NCBI GenBank assembly: GCA_964592595.1
Contig: CAZQFH010000012.1
Span: 23,661 to 87,660, forward strand
Source: UBA5536 sp964592595
Lineage (GTDB): Bacteria; Bacteroidota; Bacteroidia; Bacteroidales; F082
Direction: 5' to 3'
DNA length: 64,000 nt
Within the stretch, counting starts at the first letter, position 1, and every line of letters begins with the position of its first letter. The notes beneath the pieces were generated by a model, which made no database searches, was not told the DNA's origin, and saw only the letters and a list, made by a program, of their open reading frames with translations. Made by a program: the position numbers and the translations under genes. Shown in pieces: positions 35,129 through 42,955 of this stretch.

Positions 35129-36730
35129 ATGTCAACAACAACATCAGCCATGCCAGCTGAAATTTCAGAAAAAAAGTTTAACGAACTTATTAATGCTGAG
35201 GATGTATCATACATCATGGAACGCTACCATTATAACGATGATATCAAGCATAATATCCTGATTGAGAATTTGTTGCCATCAGGTCTTTTAGCCCGATTAC
35301 ACAATAGTTATCCACAGCATTCCGGCATCATGGAATCAACAGCATTCATATTTACCGGAAAAGAACGCTATTCAGGTTTGAAAGGCTTTCGCGAAATTGT
35401 TTCGGTACTCAACGACAATGGCATCGACATCGGATATATTGAGCAGCGCGAACTGTTTATTAAGGTGTATCGTTTTCTGGCAACAAAACATGTTTTAAAT
35501 AAGATTAACTGGAAAAACTTTTCTAAAGATTCACTTTTTCAATTGGTTTTCCCTCAGCCGGGAATGATCAATCCTGAACTTTTTGAAGCCTATCAAAAAG
35601 CTGATAATGAAGTAGCTAAAGAAAATCTCATTACGGATTACATCAAACAAACTAATCCACACGATGGTAAACAGCTGCTCAACAAACCCTGGTATGAACA
35701 CGAAGATGGAGAGCTTGAAATATTAAAAGGAAGTCAGCATAAATACCCTCATGTTCAGCTTATTTTTGATGCGAGTACACAAAACTGTTTTTCATTCTGT
35801 ACCTATTGCTTCAGGCATGCACAGGTGCGAGGCGACGAAGATATGTTCGTTCAAAAGGATATCAATCAGGTTGTTGAGTACTTGCGTGAGCATAAAGAGG
35901 TGACCGACATCCTGATCACCGGTGGAGATGCCGGATACATAACTTACGATCGGCTGGAAGCTTATATGCTGCCAGTAATTGAAGATCCTGAATTGATTCA
36001 CATTAAAACATTGCGACTTGGAACCCGTGTACTTACTTTCCATCCCGAAATGATCTTGAGCAGCGATTACGACAAGTTTTTGAAACTTTTTAAAAAACTT
36101 AACGACAATGGTTTGCAAGTAGTTTTGATGTCGCATTTCTCAACGCCACGCGAAGTATTAAATCCTTCGACTATTGCAGCCATCCGCAGGCTCAAAAATC
36201 ATGGGGTAGCAATTAAAAGTCAAAGTCCGGTGATGCATCATATCAGTCTTTTCTCAGATGAAAATGGTGTGATCGACATCGATAAATCCGCTCAAAACTG
36301 GATTGACCTGGGTAATGTACTTGCAACCCTTTCCGTTGGTTTCCATTCCATGTATTGCGCACGTCCTACTGGTGAACATCATTACTTTACAGTACCTTTA
36401 ACCATTATTAATCAAATATTTAGCAAAGTTTATCGTTCGCTGCCTTCTATAGCCCGACCTTCGCGTTATATCACCATGACCTCATCAGCCGGGAAAGTTT
36501 CGATGTTGGGCGAAGTAATGGTAAATGGAGAAAAAGCCTTTGCACTCAAGTTTAACGAAAGCCGTAACATGGAGTGGATGGATAAGGTTTTCCTTACAAA
36601 ATATGATGAAAACGAGAATACCATCGCTAAGCTTAAACCCTTGTTTGGCGATAAACATTTCTTCGAAGACGAATTGGATAAAATTGAGTTAAGCCTTGAC
36701 GCGGCATTACGAGAAAAATTGGATGCTTAA
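35129..36730 (+). CDS. KamA-family radical SAM aminomutase with altered substrate pocket
   Basis: 533-aa PLP- and [4Fe-4S]-dependent enzyme of the lysine 2,3-aminomutase (LAM) family, which moves an amino group from C2 to C3. The cluster-binding CX3CX2C is C220-FSF-C224-TY-C227. GGD at 265-267 and Arg300 in LRLGTR match the LAM PLP/carboxylate-binding segments, and Lys456 in SSAGK matches the PLP lysine. The two LAM aspartates that hold the lysine epsilon-ammonium appear replaced: the QCDLS segment is YCARP here (Ala411, next to Arg412) and the VVDAP position is a Thr. So lysine is an unlikely substrate, and an acidic side chain is plausible. The N-terminal 200 residues are longer than in LAM (about 416 aa in total). 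First gene of the operon with CoA-transferase, aminotransferase and thiolase genes. Confidence 0.85.
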   Translation: MSTTTSAMPAEISEKKFNELINAEDVSYIMERYHYNDDIKHNILIENLLPSGLLARLHNSYPQHSGIMESTAFIFTGKERYSGLKGFREIVSVLNDNGIDIGYIEQRELFIKVYRFLATKHVLNKINWKNFSKDSLFQLVFPQPGMINPELFEAYQKADNEVAKENLITDYIKQTNPHDGKQLLNKPWYEHEDGELEILKGSQHKYPHVQLIFDASTQNCFSFCTYCFRHAQVRGDEDMFVQKDINQVVEYLREHKEVTDILITGGDAGYITYDRLEAYMLPVIEDPELIHIKTLRLGTRVLTFHPEMILSSDYDKFLKLFKKLNDNGLQVVLMSHFSTPREVLNPSTIAAIRRLKNHGVAIKSQSPVMHHISLFSDENGVIDIDKSAQNWIDLGNVLATLSVGFHSMYCARPTGEHHYFTVPLTIINQIFSKVYRSLPSIARPSRYITMTSSAGKVSMLGEVMVNGEKAFALKFNESRNMEWMDKVFLTKYDENENTIAKLKPLFGDKHFFEDELDKIELSLDAALREKLDA

Positions 36731-36753
36731 TCCAAATTTGAAATCATAATGTT

Positions 36754-37467
36754 ATGATTAATAAAATATTAACAAGCGTTGAAGAAGCAGTTCACGGCAT
36801 CTTTGACGGTGCTACCATCATGATTAGCGGTTTTGGTGAAGCCGGCAGCCCAATTGAACTGATTCATGCCCTCATCGATCAGGGAGCAAAAAACCTTACC
36901 ATTGTTAGCAACAATACAGGAAGCGGAGAAGTAGGCCTGGCAGCGTTAATAGCACATAAAAGGGTAAAAAAAATGATCTGCTCTTTTCCAAGAACCGCCA
37001 ATTCCACTGTTTTTCCTGAATTATATAAAAAAGGAGAGATCGAGCTGGAAATCGTTCCACAGGGCACGTTGGCCGAAAGAATTCGCGCTGGCGGTGCTGG
37101 TATTCCGGCTTTTTATACCCCTACTTCTGTTGGAACGCCTTTGGCCGAACAAAAGGAAAGCAGAACCTTTGAGGGTGTTACCTATGTGATGGAACACGCC
37201 ATCAAAGCCGATTTTGCTTTGGTTAAAGCCTTAAAAGCCGATCGTTACGGAAATCTTATTTACAACAAAACAGCCCGCAATTTTGGTCCCATTATGTGTA
37301 CTGCTGCTAAAACTACTATCGTTCAAACTGAACAAACCGTTGATTTGGGAGCCCTTGATCCAGAATGTGTTGTAACACCAGGAATTTTTGTGCAGCGTGT
37401 AGTTCAGATCGAAAACCCGGCGCAGGAATCAAAACTTGTTGCAGAGAACAGGAGGTATCCATGGTAG
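36754..37467 (+). CDS. 3-oxoadipate-type CoA-transferase subunit A
   Basis: 237-aa alpha subunit of a family I CoA-transferase. It reads MINKILTSVEEAVHGIFDGATIMISGFG at the start, then SNNTGSGEVGLAAL, CSFPRTANS, QGTLAERIRAGGAGIPAFYTP and DPECVVTPGIFVQRVV. These segments follow remembered PcaI (succinyl-CoA:3-oxoadipate CoA-transferase) closely, more so than AtoD or ScoA, including the TPGIFVQRVV end. It starts 23 bases after the aminomutase stop and overlaps the B-subunit gene by seven bases. Predicted reaction: transfer of CoA from succinyl-CoA to a 3-oxoacid. Specificity for 3-oxoadipate is inference from resemblance. Confidence 0.87.
   Translation: MINKILTSVEEAVHGIFDGATIMISGFGEAGSPIELIHALIDQGAKNLTIVSNNTGSGEVGLAALIAHKRVKKMICSFPRTANSTVFPELYKKGEIELEIVPQGTLAERIRAGGAGIPAFYTPTSVGTPLAEQKESRTFEGVTYVMEHAIKADFALVKALKADRYGNLIYNKTARNFGPIMCTAAKTTIVQTEQTVDLGALDPECVVTPGIFVQRVVQIENPAQESKLVAENRRYPW
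37450..37455 (+). promoter_or_regulatory. strong Shine-Dalgarno (AGGAGG) for the B subunit
   Basis: AGGAGG ends five bases before the ATG at 37461, inside the 3' end of the A-subunit gene. It fixes the B-subunit start at 37461 and rules out an earlier in-frame start at 37365. Strong SD sequences are uncommon in Bacteroidota, so this may help balance subunit dosage. Confidence 0.6.
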
Positions 37468-38114
37468 AAAATAAAATCATCGAAGGATGGGATGTCAATC
37501 AAATGGCACAAAAAGTTGCCCTTGATATTCCTGATGGCTCTTACGTCAATCTGGGCATCGGCATTCCCGAAAAAGTAGCTGCTTTTGTTCCTGAAGGCCG
37601 CGAATTAATTTACCATACCGAAAATGGCCTACTTGGAATGGGGCCAGTTCCGGTGGCTGGCAAAGAGGATCCCGAACTTATCAATGCCGGTAAAAAGGCC
37701 GTGACAGCAATTCCGGGAGCCTGCTATTTTCATCATGCTGACAGCTTCACGATGATCAGAGGCAAGCACATCGATGTTTGTGTTTTAGGAGCTTTACAAG
37801 TTGCCGAAAATGGTGATTTGGCAAACTGGTCAACCGGAGAGCCGGGTGCCATTCCCGCTGTTGGTGGTGCAATGGACTTGGTGGCTGGCGTAAAAACCAT
37901 TTATGTAATCACAAAACACAACACCAAAACCGGTGAAGCAAAGATCGTTAAACAATGTAGTTATCCTCTTACAGGCAAAGCAGTTGTAAACCGTCTTTAC
38001 ACAAACCTTGCAATTCTCGACATAACAGATCAAGGATTAAAAGTGATAGAGATGGCTCCAGGTGTCAGTTTTGATTATTTACAAGCTGTAACAGAAGCCA
38101 AACTGATAGCTTAG
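37461..38114 (+). CDS. 3-oxoadipate-type CoA-transferase subunit B
   Basis: 217-aa beta subunit of the family I CoA-transferase. The catalytic glutamate that forms the enzyme-CoA thioester is Glu54 in HTENGLLGMGP. GSYVNLGIGIPEKVA, FHHADSFTMIRGKHIDVCVLGA, GDLANWSTGEPGAIPAVGGAMDL and KTGEAKIV match remembered PcaJ. The start is set by the AGGAGG and the seven-base overlap with subunit A, giving tight coupling of the pair. Succinyl-CoA:acetoacetate CoA-transferase (ScoB) is the closest alternative; the PcaF-like thiolase in the same operon favours a 3-oxoadipate-like substrate. Confidence 0.87.
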   Translation: MVENKIIEGWDVNQMAQKVALDIPDGSYVNLGIGIPEKVAAFVPEGRELIYHTENGLLGMGPVPVAGKEDPELINAGKKAVTAIPGACYFHHADSFTMIRGKHIDVCVLGALQVAENGDLANWSTGEPGAIPAVGGAMDLVAGVKTIYVITKHNTKTGEAKIVKQCSYPLTGKAVVNRLYTNLAILDITDQGLKVIEMAPGVSFDYLQAVTEAKLIA

Positions 38115-38151
38115 CTCGCAGAAAAACATTTAAATTTCAAATTGATTTTTC

Positions 38152-39501
38152 ATGAAATCTTACCCAAAAAGCGATGCCCTCTACCAAAAAGCCGTTGAGC
38201 TGATTCCGGGCGGAGTGAGCAGAAATACTGTTTTTCATAAGCCACACCCACATTACGTCGCCGAAGCAAAAGGCTGTTATGTGAAAGATGTGGACGGTGT
38301 GCAACGCATCGACTTTGCCAATAATATGGCCTCGTTGATTCATGGCCATGCACATCCTGCCATCGTGGAAGCTGTGATAGAGCAATTGCAAAAAGGAACG
38401 GCTTACACATTGGCTACCGAGGCGGAAGTAAAACTAGCTGAAGAACTTCACAAACGTGCGCCCGGATTTGAAAAAATTCGTTTTGTAAACAGTGGTACAG
38501 AAGCTGTTATGGCTATGATAAAAGCTTCCAGAGCCTTCACCGGAAAACCTAAAATTGCTAAAGCCGAAGGTGCTTACCATGGTACCTACGATTTTGCGGA
38601 AGTGAGTCAAACTTCAAATCCATTCAATTGGGGCGACATAAGCAGCCCCAACAGTGTGCCCTTAGCCGAAGGTACTCCGCAGGAAGTTTTGGATAACGTT
38701 ATCATTTTCCCCTACAATGATATCGAACGTGCTTTGGCAATTCTCGACAATCATGCAGATGAAATTGCGTGTATCATCATAGATCCTGTTCCACACCGCG
38801 TAGGCTTGCTCGAGGGCACACATGAGTTTGTTGAAGCATTATACGATTGGTCTCGCCGCAACAGCTCTCTGCTTGTATTTGACGAAGTAGTAACATTTAG
38901 GGTTAATTACGGTGGAGCACAGGAAAAATATCGTGTAAAACCTGACCTCACTGCATTGGGCAAAATTATTGGCGGCGGTTTTCCTGTTGGCGCCTTAGCC
39001 GGCAGATCGGATATTATGGAGGTGCTTGATCCGCGCCAGGCTAAACTCAGGTTTCCTCATTCAGGAACGTTTTCTGCCAATCCTATTACCATGACAGCCG
39101 GACGTGTTGCAATGGAATTATTTGATCAACAAGCTGTTGACGATTTGAATAATCTTACCAAAATAGCCATTATTCAAATTGAGAATGCCATCAGATTGGC
39201 TGACGTACCCATTTCTATAACAGGAGCTGGCTCGATGTTTAGGCTGCATTTCAGGCAGGTACCGCCACAAACCTACCGCGAAGCCTATCAGCGTCCTGCT
39301 GTGTATGCTGTTATAAATGAACTACTTGATTATCTTTTCTACAAAGAAAAGCTGATTATGATCAATACTTGTGCTTGTATGTTTTCAACAGCCCTTACGC
39401 AGAAGGAAGTTGACCGCTTGTCGCAAGCTCTGCTCAATGGTTTCCGTTATATCCGTCCACGTCTTGAGGAATTATATACTCAAAATGTGAGCTTTCCATA
39501 A
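38152..39501 (+). CDS. class III aminotransferase, GSA-aminomutase-like / beta-amino acid transaminase type
   Basis: 449-aa PLP enzyme of the glutamate-1-semialdehyde aminomutase-like branch of class III aminotransferases. It opens LYQKAVELIPGGVSRNTVFHKPHPHYV, then SGTEAVMAMIKASRAFTGK, VFDEVVTFR (PLP Asp) and LGKIIGGGFPVGALAG with the PLP lysine near residue 270. It is not a heme-pathway HemL by context. Beta-phenylalanine-type beta-transaminases have the same head region (PGGxxR) and fold, so deamination of a beta-amino acid to a 3-oxoacid fits. It starts 37 bases after the CoA-transferase and is 23 bases before the thiolase gene. The amino acceptor is probably 2-oxoglutarate or pyruvate (inference). 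Confidence 0.82.
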   Translation: MKSYPKSDALYQKAVELIPGGVSRNTVFHKPHPHYVAEAKGCYVKDVDGVQRIDFANNMASLIHGHAHPAIVEAVIEQLQKGTAYTLATEAEVKLAEELHKRAPGFEKIRFVNSGTEAVMAMIKASRAFTGKPKIAKAEGAYHGTYDFAEVSQTSNPFNWGDISSPNSVPLAEGTPQEVLDNVIIFPYNDIERALAILDNHADEIACIIIDPVPHRVGLLEGTHEFVEALYDWSRRNSSLLVFDEVVTFRVNYGGAQEKYRVKPDLTALGKIIGGGFPVGALAGRSDIMEVLDPRQAKLRFPHSGTFSANPITMTAGRVAMELFDQQAVDDLNNLTKIAIIQIENAIRLADVPISITGAGSMFRLHFRQVPPQTYREAYQRPAVYAVINELLDYLFYKEKLIMINTCACMFSTALTQKEVDRLSQALLNGFRYIRPRLEELYTQNVSFP

Positions 39502-39524
39502 TAATTAAAAACTAAGCTCTACTC

Positions 39525-40730
39525 ATGACCAAAGAAGTATTTATTTGTGATGCTGTGCGCACTCCGGTAGGAAGATATGCTGGTGGCCTGGCAAGTGTTC
39601 GTCCAGATGATTTGGCTGCGCTTACGCTTAAAGCTTTACTTAAACGCAACCCTGGCATCAAGCCCGAAGCTATTGATGATGTGATGTTAGGCTGTGCCAA
39701 TCAGGCAGGAGAAGATAATCGTAATGTAGCCCGCATGGCTTTGCTTGTTGCTGGTTTGCCTGATTCAGTTCCGGGCATGACAATCAACAGGTTATGTGGC
39801 TCAGGAATGGATGCTGTTGGAACAGCCGCCAGAGCTATTAAGGCTGGTGAAGCAGATCTTATCTTTGCTGGCGGTGTAGAAAGTATGTCGCGGGCTCCAT
39901 TCGTGATGGGAAAATCAGAAACAGCGTTTGGACGTGCTCCAGAGCTGTTTGACACTACACTCGGATGGCGTTTTATCAACCCCGAACTGGATAAAATTTA
40001 CGGCACGGATTCGATGATGCAAACTGCTGAAAATATTGCTGATATGCTGAATATCAGTAGAGAAGATCAGGATGCTTTTGCTTTTAGAAGTCAGCAAAAA
40101 GCAGCAGATGCACAACAATATGGTCTTTACGAAGATGAAATCATTGATGTAGTGATTCCTCAACGAAAAGGAGAACCAATAGTTATCACTACGGATGAAC
40201 ATCCACGATTATCAAGTATTGAAAAGCTTGCAAACCTCAGAGTGCTAACACGCAAAGACGGAACGATTACAGCCGGAAATGCCTCCGGCATCAATGATGG
40301 CGCTGCAGCCCTTATCATTGCATCAGCGGAGGCCGTTAAGCGTTTTAATTTAAATCCTATCGCCCGTATTTCTGGTATGTCGGTAGCTGGTGTACCCCCA
40401 CGAATTATGGGTATGGGACCGGTTCCGGCTACAAAAAAATTACTTGCCCGGCTTGGCTTGTCACTTTCTGATTTTCAACTTTTAGAACTTAATGAAGCCT
40501 TCGCTGCACAAGCATTGGGCTGTTTGCGCCAACTTGAAATTCCTGACGATGACCCACGCGTAAACCCCTTGGGTGGAGCAATTGCATTAGGGCATCCGCT
40601 GGGTATGAGTGGTGCAAGACTTTTAACAACAGCAACTTATCAACTAAAACGCAACGATTTAAATAAAGCTTTATGCACCATGTGTATCGGCGTTGGACAA
40701 GGCATTGCAACAGTTATTGAATCAGTTTAA
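39525..40730 (+). CDS. 3-oxoadipyl-CoA thiolase-like acetyl-CoA acyltransferase
   Basis: 401-aa thiolase. The nucleophile is Cys91 in NRLCGSGMDAVG, with GGAIALGHPLGMSGARL and CTMCIGVGQG completing the site. Segments such as GCANQAGEDNRNVARMA, SRAPFVMGKSETAFGR and FDTTLGWRFINPELDKIYGTDSM follow the PcaF/PaaJ 3-oxoadipyl-CoA thiolases very closely. Predicted reaction: 3-oxoadipyl-CoA plus CoA to succinyl-CoA plus acetyl-CoA. It is the last enzyme of the five-gene operon. It is clearly different from the shorter-leader thiolase at 2687-3865. No aromatic ring-cleavage genes accompany it, so its 3-oxoadipate supply is probably not the classical beta-ketoadipate route. Confidence 0.9.
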   Translation: MTKEVFICDAVRTPVGRYAGGLASVRPDDLAALTLKALLKRNPGIKPEAIDDVMLGCANQAGEDNRNVARMALLVAGLPDSVPGMTINRLCGSGMDAVGTAARAIKAGEADLIFAGGVESMSRAPFVMGKSETAFGRAPELFDTTLGWRFINPELDKIYGTDSMMQTAENIADMLNISREDQDAFAFRSQQKAADAQQYGLYEDEIIDVVIPQRKGEPIVITTDEHPRLSSIEKLANLRVLTRKDGTITAGNASGINDGAAALIIASAEAVKRFNLNPIARISGMSVAGVPPRIMGMGPVPATKKLLARLGLSLSDFQLLELNEAFAAQALGCLRQLEIPDDDPRVNPLGGAIALGHPLGMSGARLLTTATYQLKRNDLNKALCTMCIGVGQGIATVIESV

Positions 40731-40795
40731 CACGCATTTATAATTTTCACGCTGTTTTTTACATTATTTTCGTTTACTCAAACAACGAATTGAGT

Positions 40796-41449
40796 ATGAT
40801 ATCTTACAACGAAATCTTTGAAAATAATAAAAAATGGGTAGCTGAAAAGAAAGCTTTCAATTCCGATTTTTTCGAAAAACTATCCGAAGGTCAAGATCCT
40901 GATTTTCTTTATATTGGATGCAGCGACAGCCGTGTAAGTGCAGAGGAATTGATGGGCGCTAAACCTGGCGATGTTTTCGTGCATCGCAACATCGCTAATA
41001 TAGTCGGCAACAACGATCTGAATGTAATAAGTGTAATAAATTATGCTGTTGACTATTTAAAAGTTAAACACATTGTAGTTTGCGGACATTACTATTGCGG
41101 AGGTGTGAAGGCAGCCATGCAATCTAAAGATTTAGGAATCCTAAACCCCTGGCTGCGAAATATTCGCGATGTATATCGTTTTCATAAAACAGAACTCAAC
41201 GCATTGGAGGAGGTTGATGCCCGTTATCGCAGGCTAATTGAACTAAATGTTGAAGAGCAATGCCTTAATGTTATTAAAACAGCTACTGTTCAAAGGTCTT
41301 ATCTAAAGAACAGGTATCCTATAGTGCACGGATGGGTATTTGACATTCAAACTGGTAATTTAATCGATCTCAACATAGATTTTGAAGCACGCCTAAAAGA
41401 AATTCAAGAAGTGTATAGCCTTAGTGACGCTGGGAGTTTTAAAAGATAA
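40796..41449 (+). CDS. beta-class carbonic anhydrase
   Basis: 217-aa beta-carbonic anhydrase (CO2/bicarbonate interconversion). Zinc ligands are visible: Cys in YIGCSDSRVSAEEL, then VHRNIAN, and the His/Cys pair in VVCGHYYCGGVKAA. The ATG at 40796 is used; a TTG two codons earlier is the only alternative. Length is normal. It follows the thiolase by 65 bases, so it may be read through from the operon or have its own promoter. Supply of bicarbonate for an acetyl- or propionyl-CoA carboxylase is possible, but no carboxylase is present. Confidence 0.93.
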   Translation: MISYNEIFENNKKWVAEKKAFNSDFFEKLSEGQDPDFLYIGCSDSRVSAEELMGAKPGDVFVHRNIANIVGNNDLNVISVINYAVDYLKVKHIVVCGHYYCGGVKAAMQSKDLGILNPWLRNIRDVYRFHKTELNALEEVDARYRRLIELNVEEQCLNVIKTATVQRSYLKNRYPIVHGWVFDIQTGNLIDLNIDFEARLKEIQEVYSLSDAGSFKR

Positions 41450-41480
41450 AGCATGAATTATTTTTTTTTCTGTCAACTTC

Positions 41481-41511
41481 TTGACAAACCCTGTGAATAT
41501 AACTAAATTTG
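41481..41511 (+). promoter_or_regulatory. Bacteroidota promoter (TTG-N20-TAAATTTG)
   Basis: TTG at 41481-41483 and TAAATTTG at 41504-41511 are separated by 20 bases, a good consensus match upstream of the 41561 gene. Confidence 0.55.
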
Positions 41512-41560
41512 TAGGCTAAGCCAGTTTGTCCCTGCAATTCAATGTCTTAAAACCAACCAT

Positions 41561-41938
41561 ATGACAAAGAATTACGCCTATTATTTTGATACAGAGACTT
41601 GTATCATGTATAAGTTTTATTTGGGTGATATAAGAATTGATGATATCACCTCCAGCTGGGATGATGCCATAAAACGCAAAATTATTCCTAATGAGACGAT
41701 TGGATTTATTTTGGAGTACAGAAAAGCCAATTTTCTAATTCCAGTTAGTTTTTACAAACGCATTCCGGCCTACTATCTAAAACATCCTGAGATATTTAAC
41801 GGCAAACGTATTGCCATACTAACAACAAATCCAAAAGTCATTTTCATTCCCTTATTGGTTGAAATTGAGGATCAGGGTTATCAGACGAAACCATTTAGTA
41901 CAGAGGAAGCTGCAATAAGATGGATCAAAAAATTATGA
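41561..41938 (+). CDS. small protein of unknown function (STAS/SpoIIAA-like?)
   Basis: 125 aa, no signal peptide or membrane segment. The alternating strand/helix pattern and the C-terminal QGYQTKPFSTEEAAIRWIKKL resemble the small STAS/SpoIIAA-like proteins common in Bacteroidota, where an F-x-T-x-E-E-A-x-x-W-L end is frequent; this is a weak resemblance, not a firm assignment. It is monocistronic with its own consensus promoter, between carbonic anhydrase and the RNA-binding protein gene. Confidence 0.65.
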   Translation: MTKNYAYYFDTETCIMYKFYLGDIRIDDITSSWDDAIKRKIIPNETIGFILEYRKANFLIPVSFYKRIPAYYLKHPEIFNGKRIAILTTNPKVIFIPLLVEIEDQGYQTKPFSTEEAAIRWIKKL

Positions 41939-41986
41939 TAAAAATTAATTTTTTTCTCAAAAATTACGATCGTATTACTATTTGAC

Positions 41987-41994
41987 TACCTTTG
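41987..41994 (+). promoter_or_regulatory. candidate -7 box (TACCTTTG) giving a long 5' leader
   Basis: TACCTTTG matches TAnnTTTG. If used, transcription starts near 42001 and the RNA-binding protein mRNA carries about 120 untranslated bases before the ATG at 42124. No TTG sits at the preferred upstream distance. Confidence 0.4.
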
Positions 41995-42123
41995 TCCGGT
42001 ATTAATCTAATTATTATTTTCAATAAGCAACGTACCTGCCATCAAATTCCGAACTTATCCTTCAGATTTCATGCGATTTACAGTACTTATTGAGTTATTA
42101 TTTATCTTTTATCTTTATTTACA

Positions 42124-42531
42124 ATGAACATTTTTGTTGCAAAACTTAATTTCAAAACAACCAGCGAAGACCTTCAGGCTTTGTTTGAGCAATTTGGCAC
42201 AGTAACTTCAGCCAAAGTAATTTTTGACAAACTCACAAACCGTTCTAAAGGTTACGGTTTCGTAGAAATGCCTGATGATGAGCAAGGCTATGCTGCTATC
42301 AATGATCTCAACGAAACCGAAGTTGAGGGTAATACAATCGTAGTTAAAAAGGCTCGTCCTAAAACTGACAATCCCGGTGGTGGCGGTGGCGGCTACCAAC
42401 GTCGTGAAGGTGGTGGTGGCGGTGGCTATCAGCGTCGCGAAGGCGGCAGTGGTGGCGGTGGCTATCAGCGTCGCGAAGGCGGATTTAACAAACGCAACGA
42501 CGGCGATGGTGGTTATGGCAACCGCTACTAA
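42124..42531 (+). CDS. glycine-rich RRM RNA-binding protein
   Basis: 135-aa protein with one RRM (about 1-80): RNP2 is IFVAKL and RNP1 is K-G-Y-G-F-V-E-M, both with their RNA-stacking aromatics. The C-terminal 50 residues consist of near-identical Gly-rich units ending YQRREGG, an RGG-like tail. This is the bacterial/cyanobacterial cold-inducible Rbp type and probably acts as an RNA chaperone. The long AT-rich leader upstream is typical of post-transcriptionally regulated cold-shock genes (inference). A strong terminator follows. Confidence 0.92.
   Translation: MNIFVAKLNFKTTSEDLQALFEQFGTVTSAKVIFDKLTNRSKGYGFVEMPDDEQGYAAINDLNETEVEGNTIVVKKARPKTDNPGGGGGGYQRREGGGGGGYQRREGGSGGGGYQRREGGFNKRNDGDGGYGNRY
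42376..42482 (+). repeat. in-frame tandem repeat coding the Gly-rich tail
   Basis: Three copies of a unit encoding G-G-G-G-G-Y-Q-R-R-E-G, with core GGCTATCAGCGTCGCGAAGG; the last two cores are identical at the DNA level, the first differs by synonymous changes. Copy number could change without a frameshift. Confidence 0.8.
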
Positions 42532-42550
42532 ACAGATATTTATCTTTCCC

Positions 42551-42576
42551 AGACGGCCAATGGCCGTCTTTTTTTT
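42551..42576 (+). terminator. intrinsic terminator after the RRM gene
   Basis: AGACGGCCA (42551-42559) and TGGCCGTCT (42561-42569) form a perfect GC-rich hairpin followed by TTTTTTT. It lies 20 bases after the stop codon. Confidence 0.85.
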
Positions 42577-42627
42577 GCTCGAAGGCAAAATTATCATGCA
42601 ATTTTATTAATTTTGCAGCCGCAATTT

Positions 42628-42701
42628 GGTCTCGTAGCTCAGCTGGATAGAGCAGCAGCCTTCTAAGCTGCGGGTCGAAGGTTCGAGTCCTTCCGGGATC
42701 A
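42628..42701 (+). tRNA. tRNA-Arg (anticodon UCU)
   Basis: 74-nt cloverleaf. The acceptor GGTCTCG pairs with CGGGATC (two G-U pairs), the D-arm is GCTCAGCTGGATAGAGC, the anticodon stem GCAGC/GCTGC encloses CTTCTAA with anticodon TCT (reads AGA), and the T-arm is GAAGG-TTCGAGT-CCTTC. The discriminator base is A and no CCA is encoded. Confidence 0.95.
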
Positions 42702-42712
42702 CTAAAAACAAA

Positions 42713-42743
42713 AACCGAGGTAATCGTTACCCCGGTTTTTTTG
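42713..42743 (+). terminator. terminator after tRNA-Arg
   Basis: AACCGAGGTAA (42713-42723) pairs with TTACCCCGGTT (42727-42737) with one A-C mismatch and a TCG loop, followed by a T run. Confidence 0.75.
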
Positions 42744-42955
42744 TTTTATTTAACTTAATCCCAATACTTTAAATAATTCACAGAAAAGAATAATATTGCT
42801 TAGAAAAACATTTTTATTGCTATTTTGATACCTTTTCTACACGATTTTGCTCCCATCTTTCTTTAATTCAATTTTTGGGAGCGTAAAATCAAGCTTTTCG
42901 TGAAATAATTGCGTTACCCTGTAAACAGCATTTTCATTTGACAAAACAACCCGAA

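Noticed and set aside
37365..37460. N-terminal extension of CoA-transferase subunit B
   Set aside because: The extension is a cysteine-rich shadow of the A-subunit gene; an AGGAGG five bases before the ATG at 37461 sets the start there.
35129..40730. Classical clostridial lysine fermentation cluster
   Set aside because: KamD/KamE, kdd, kce and kal genes are absent, and the aminomutase lacks the lysine epsilon-ammonium-binding aspartates.
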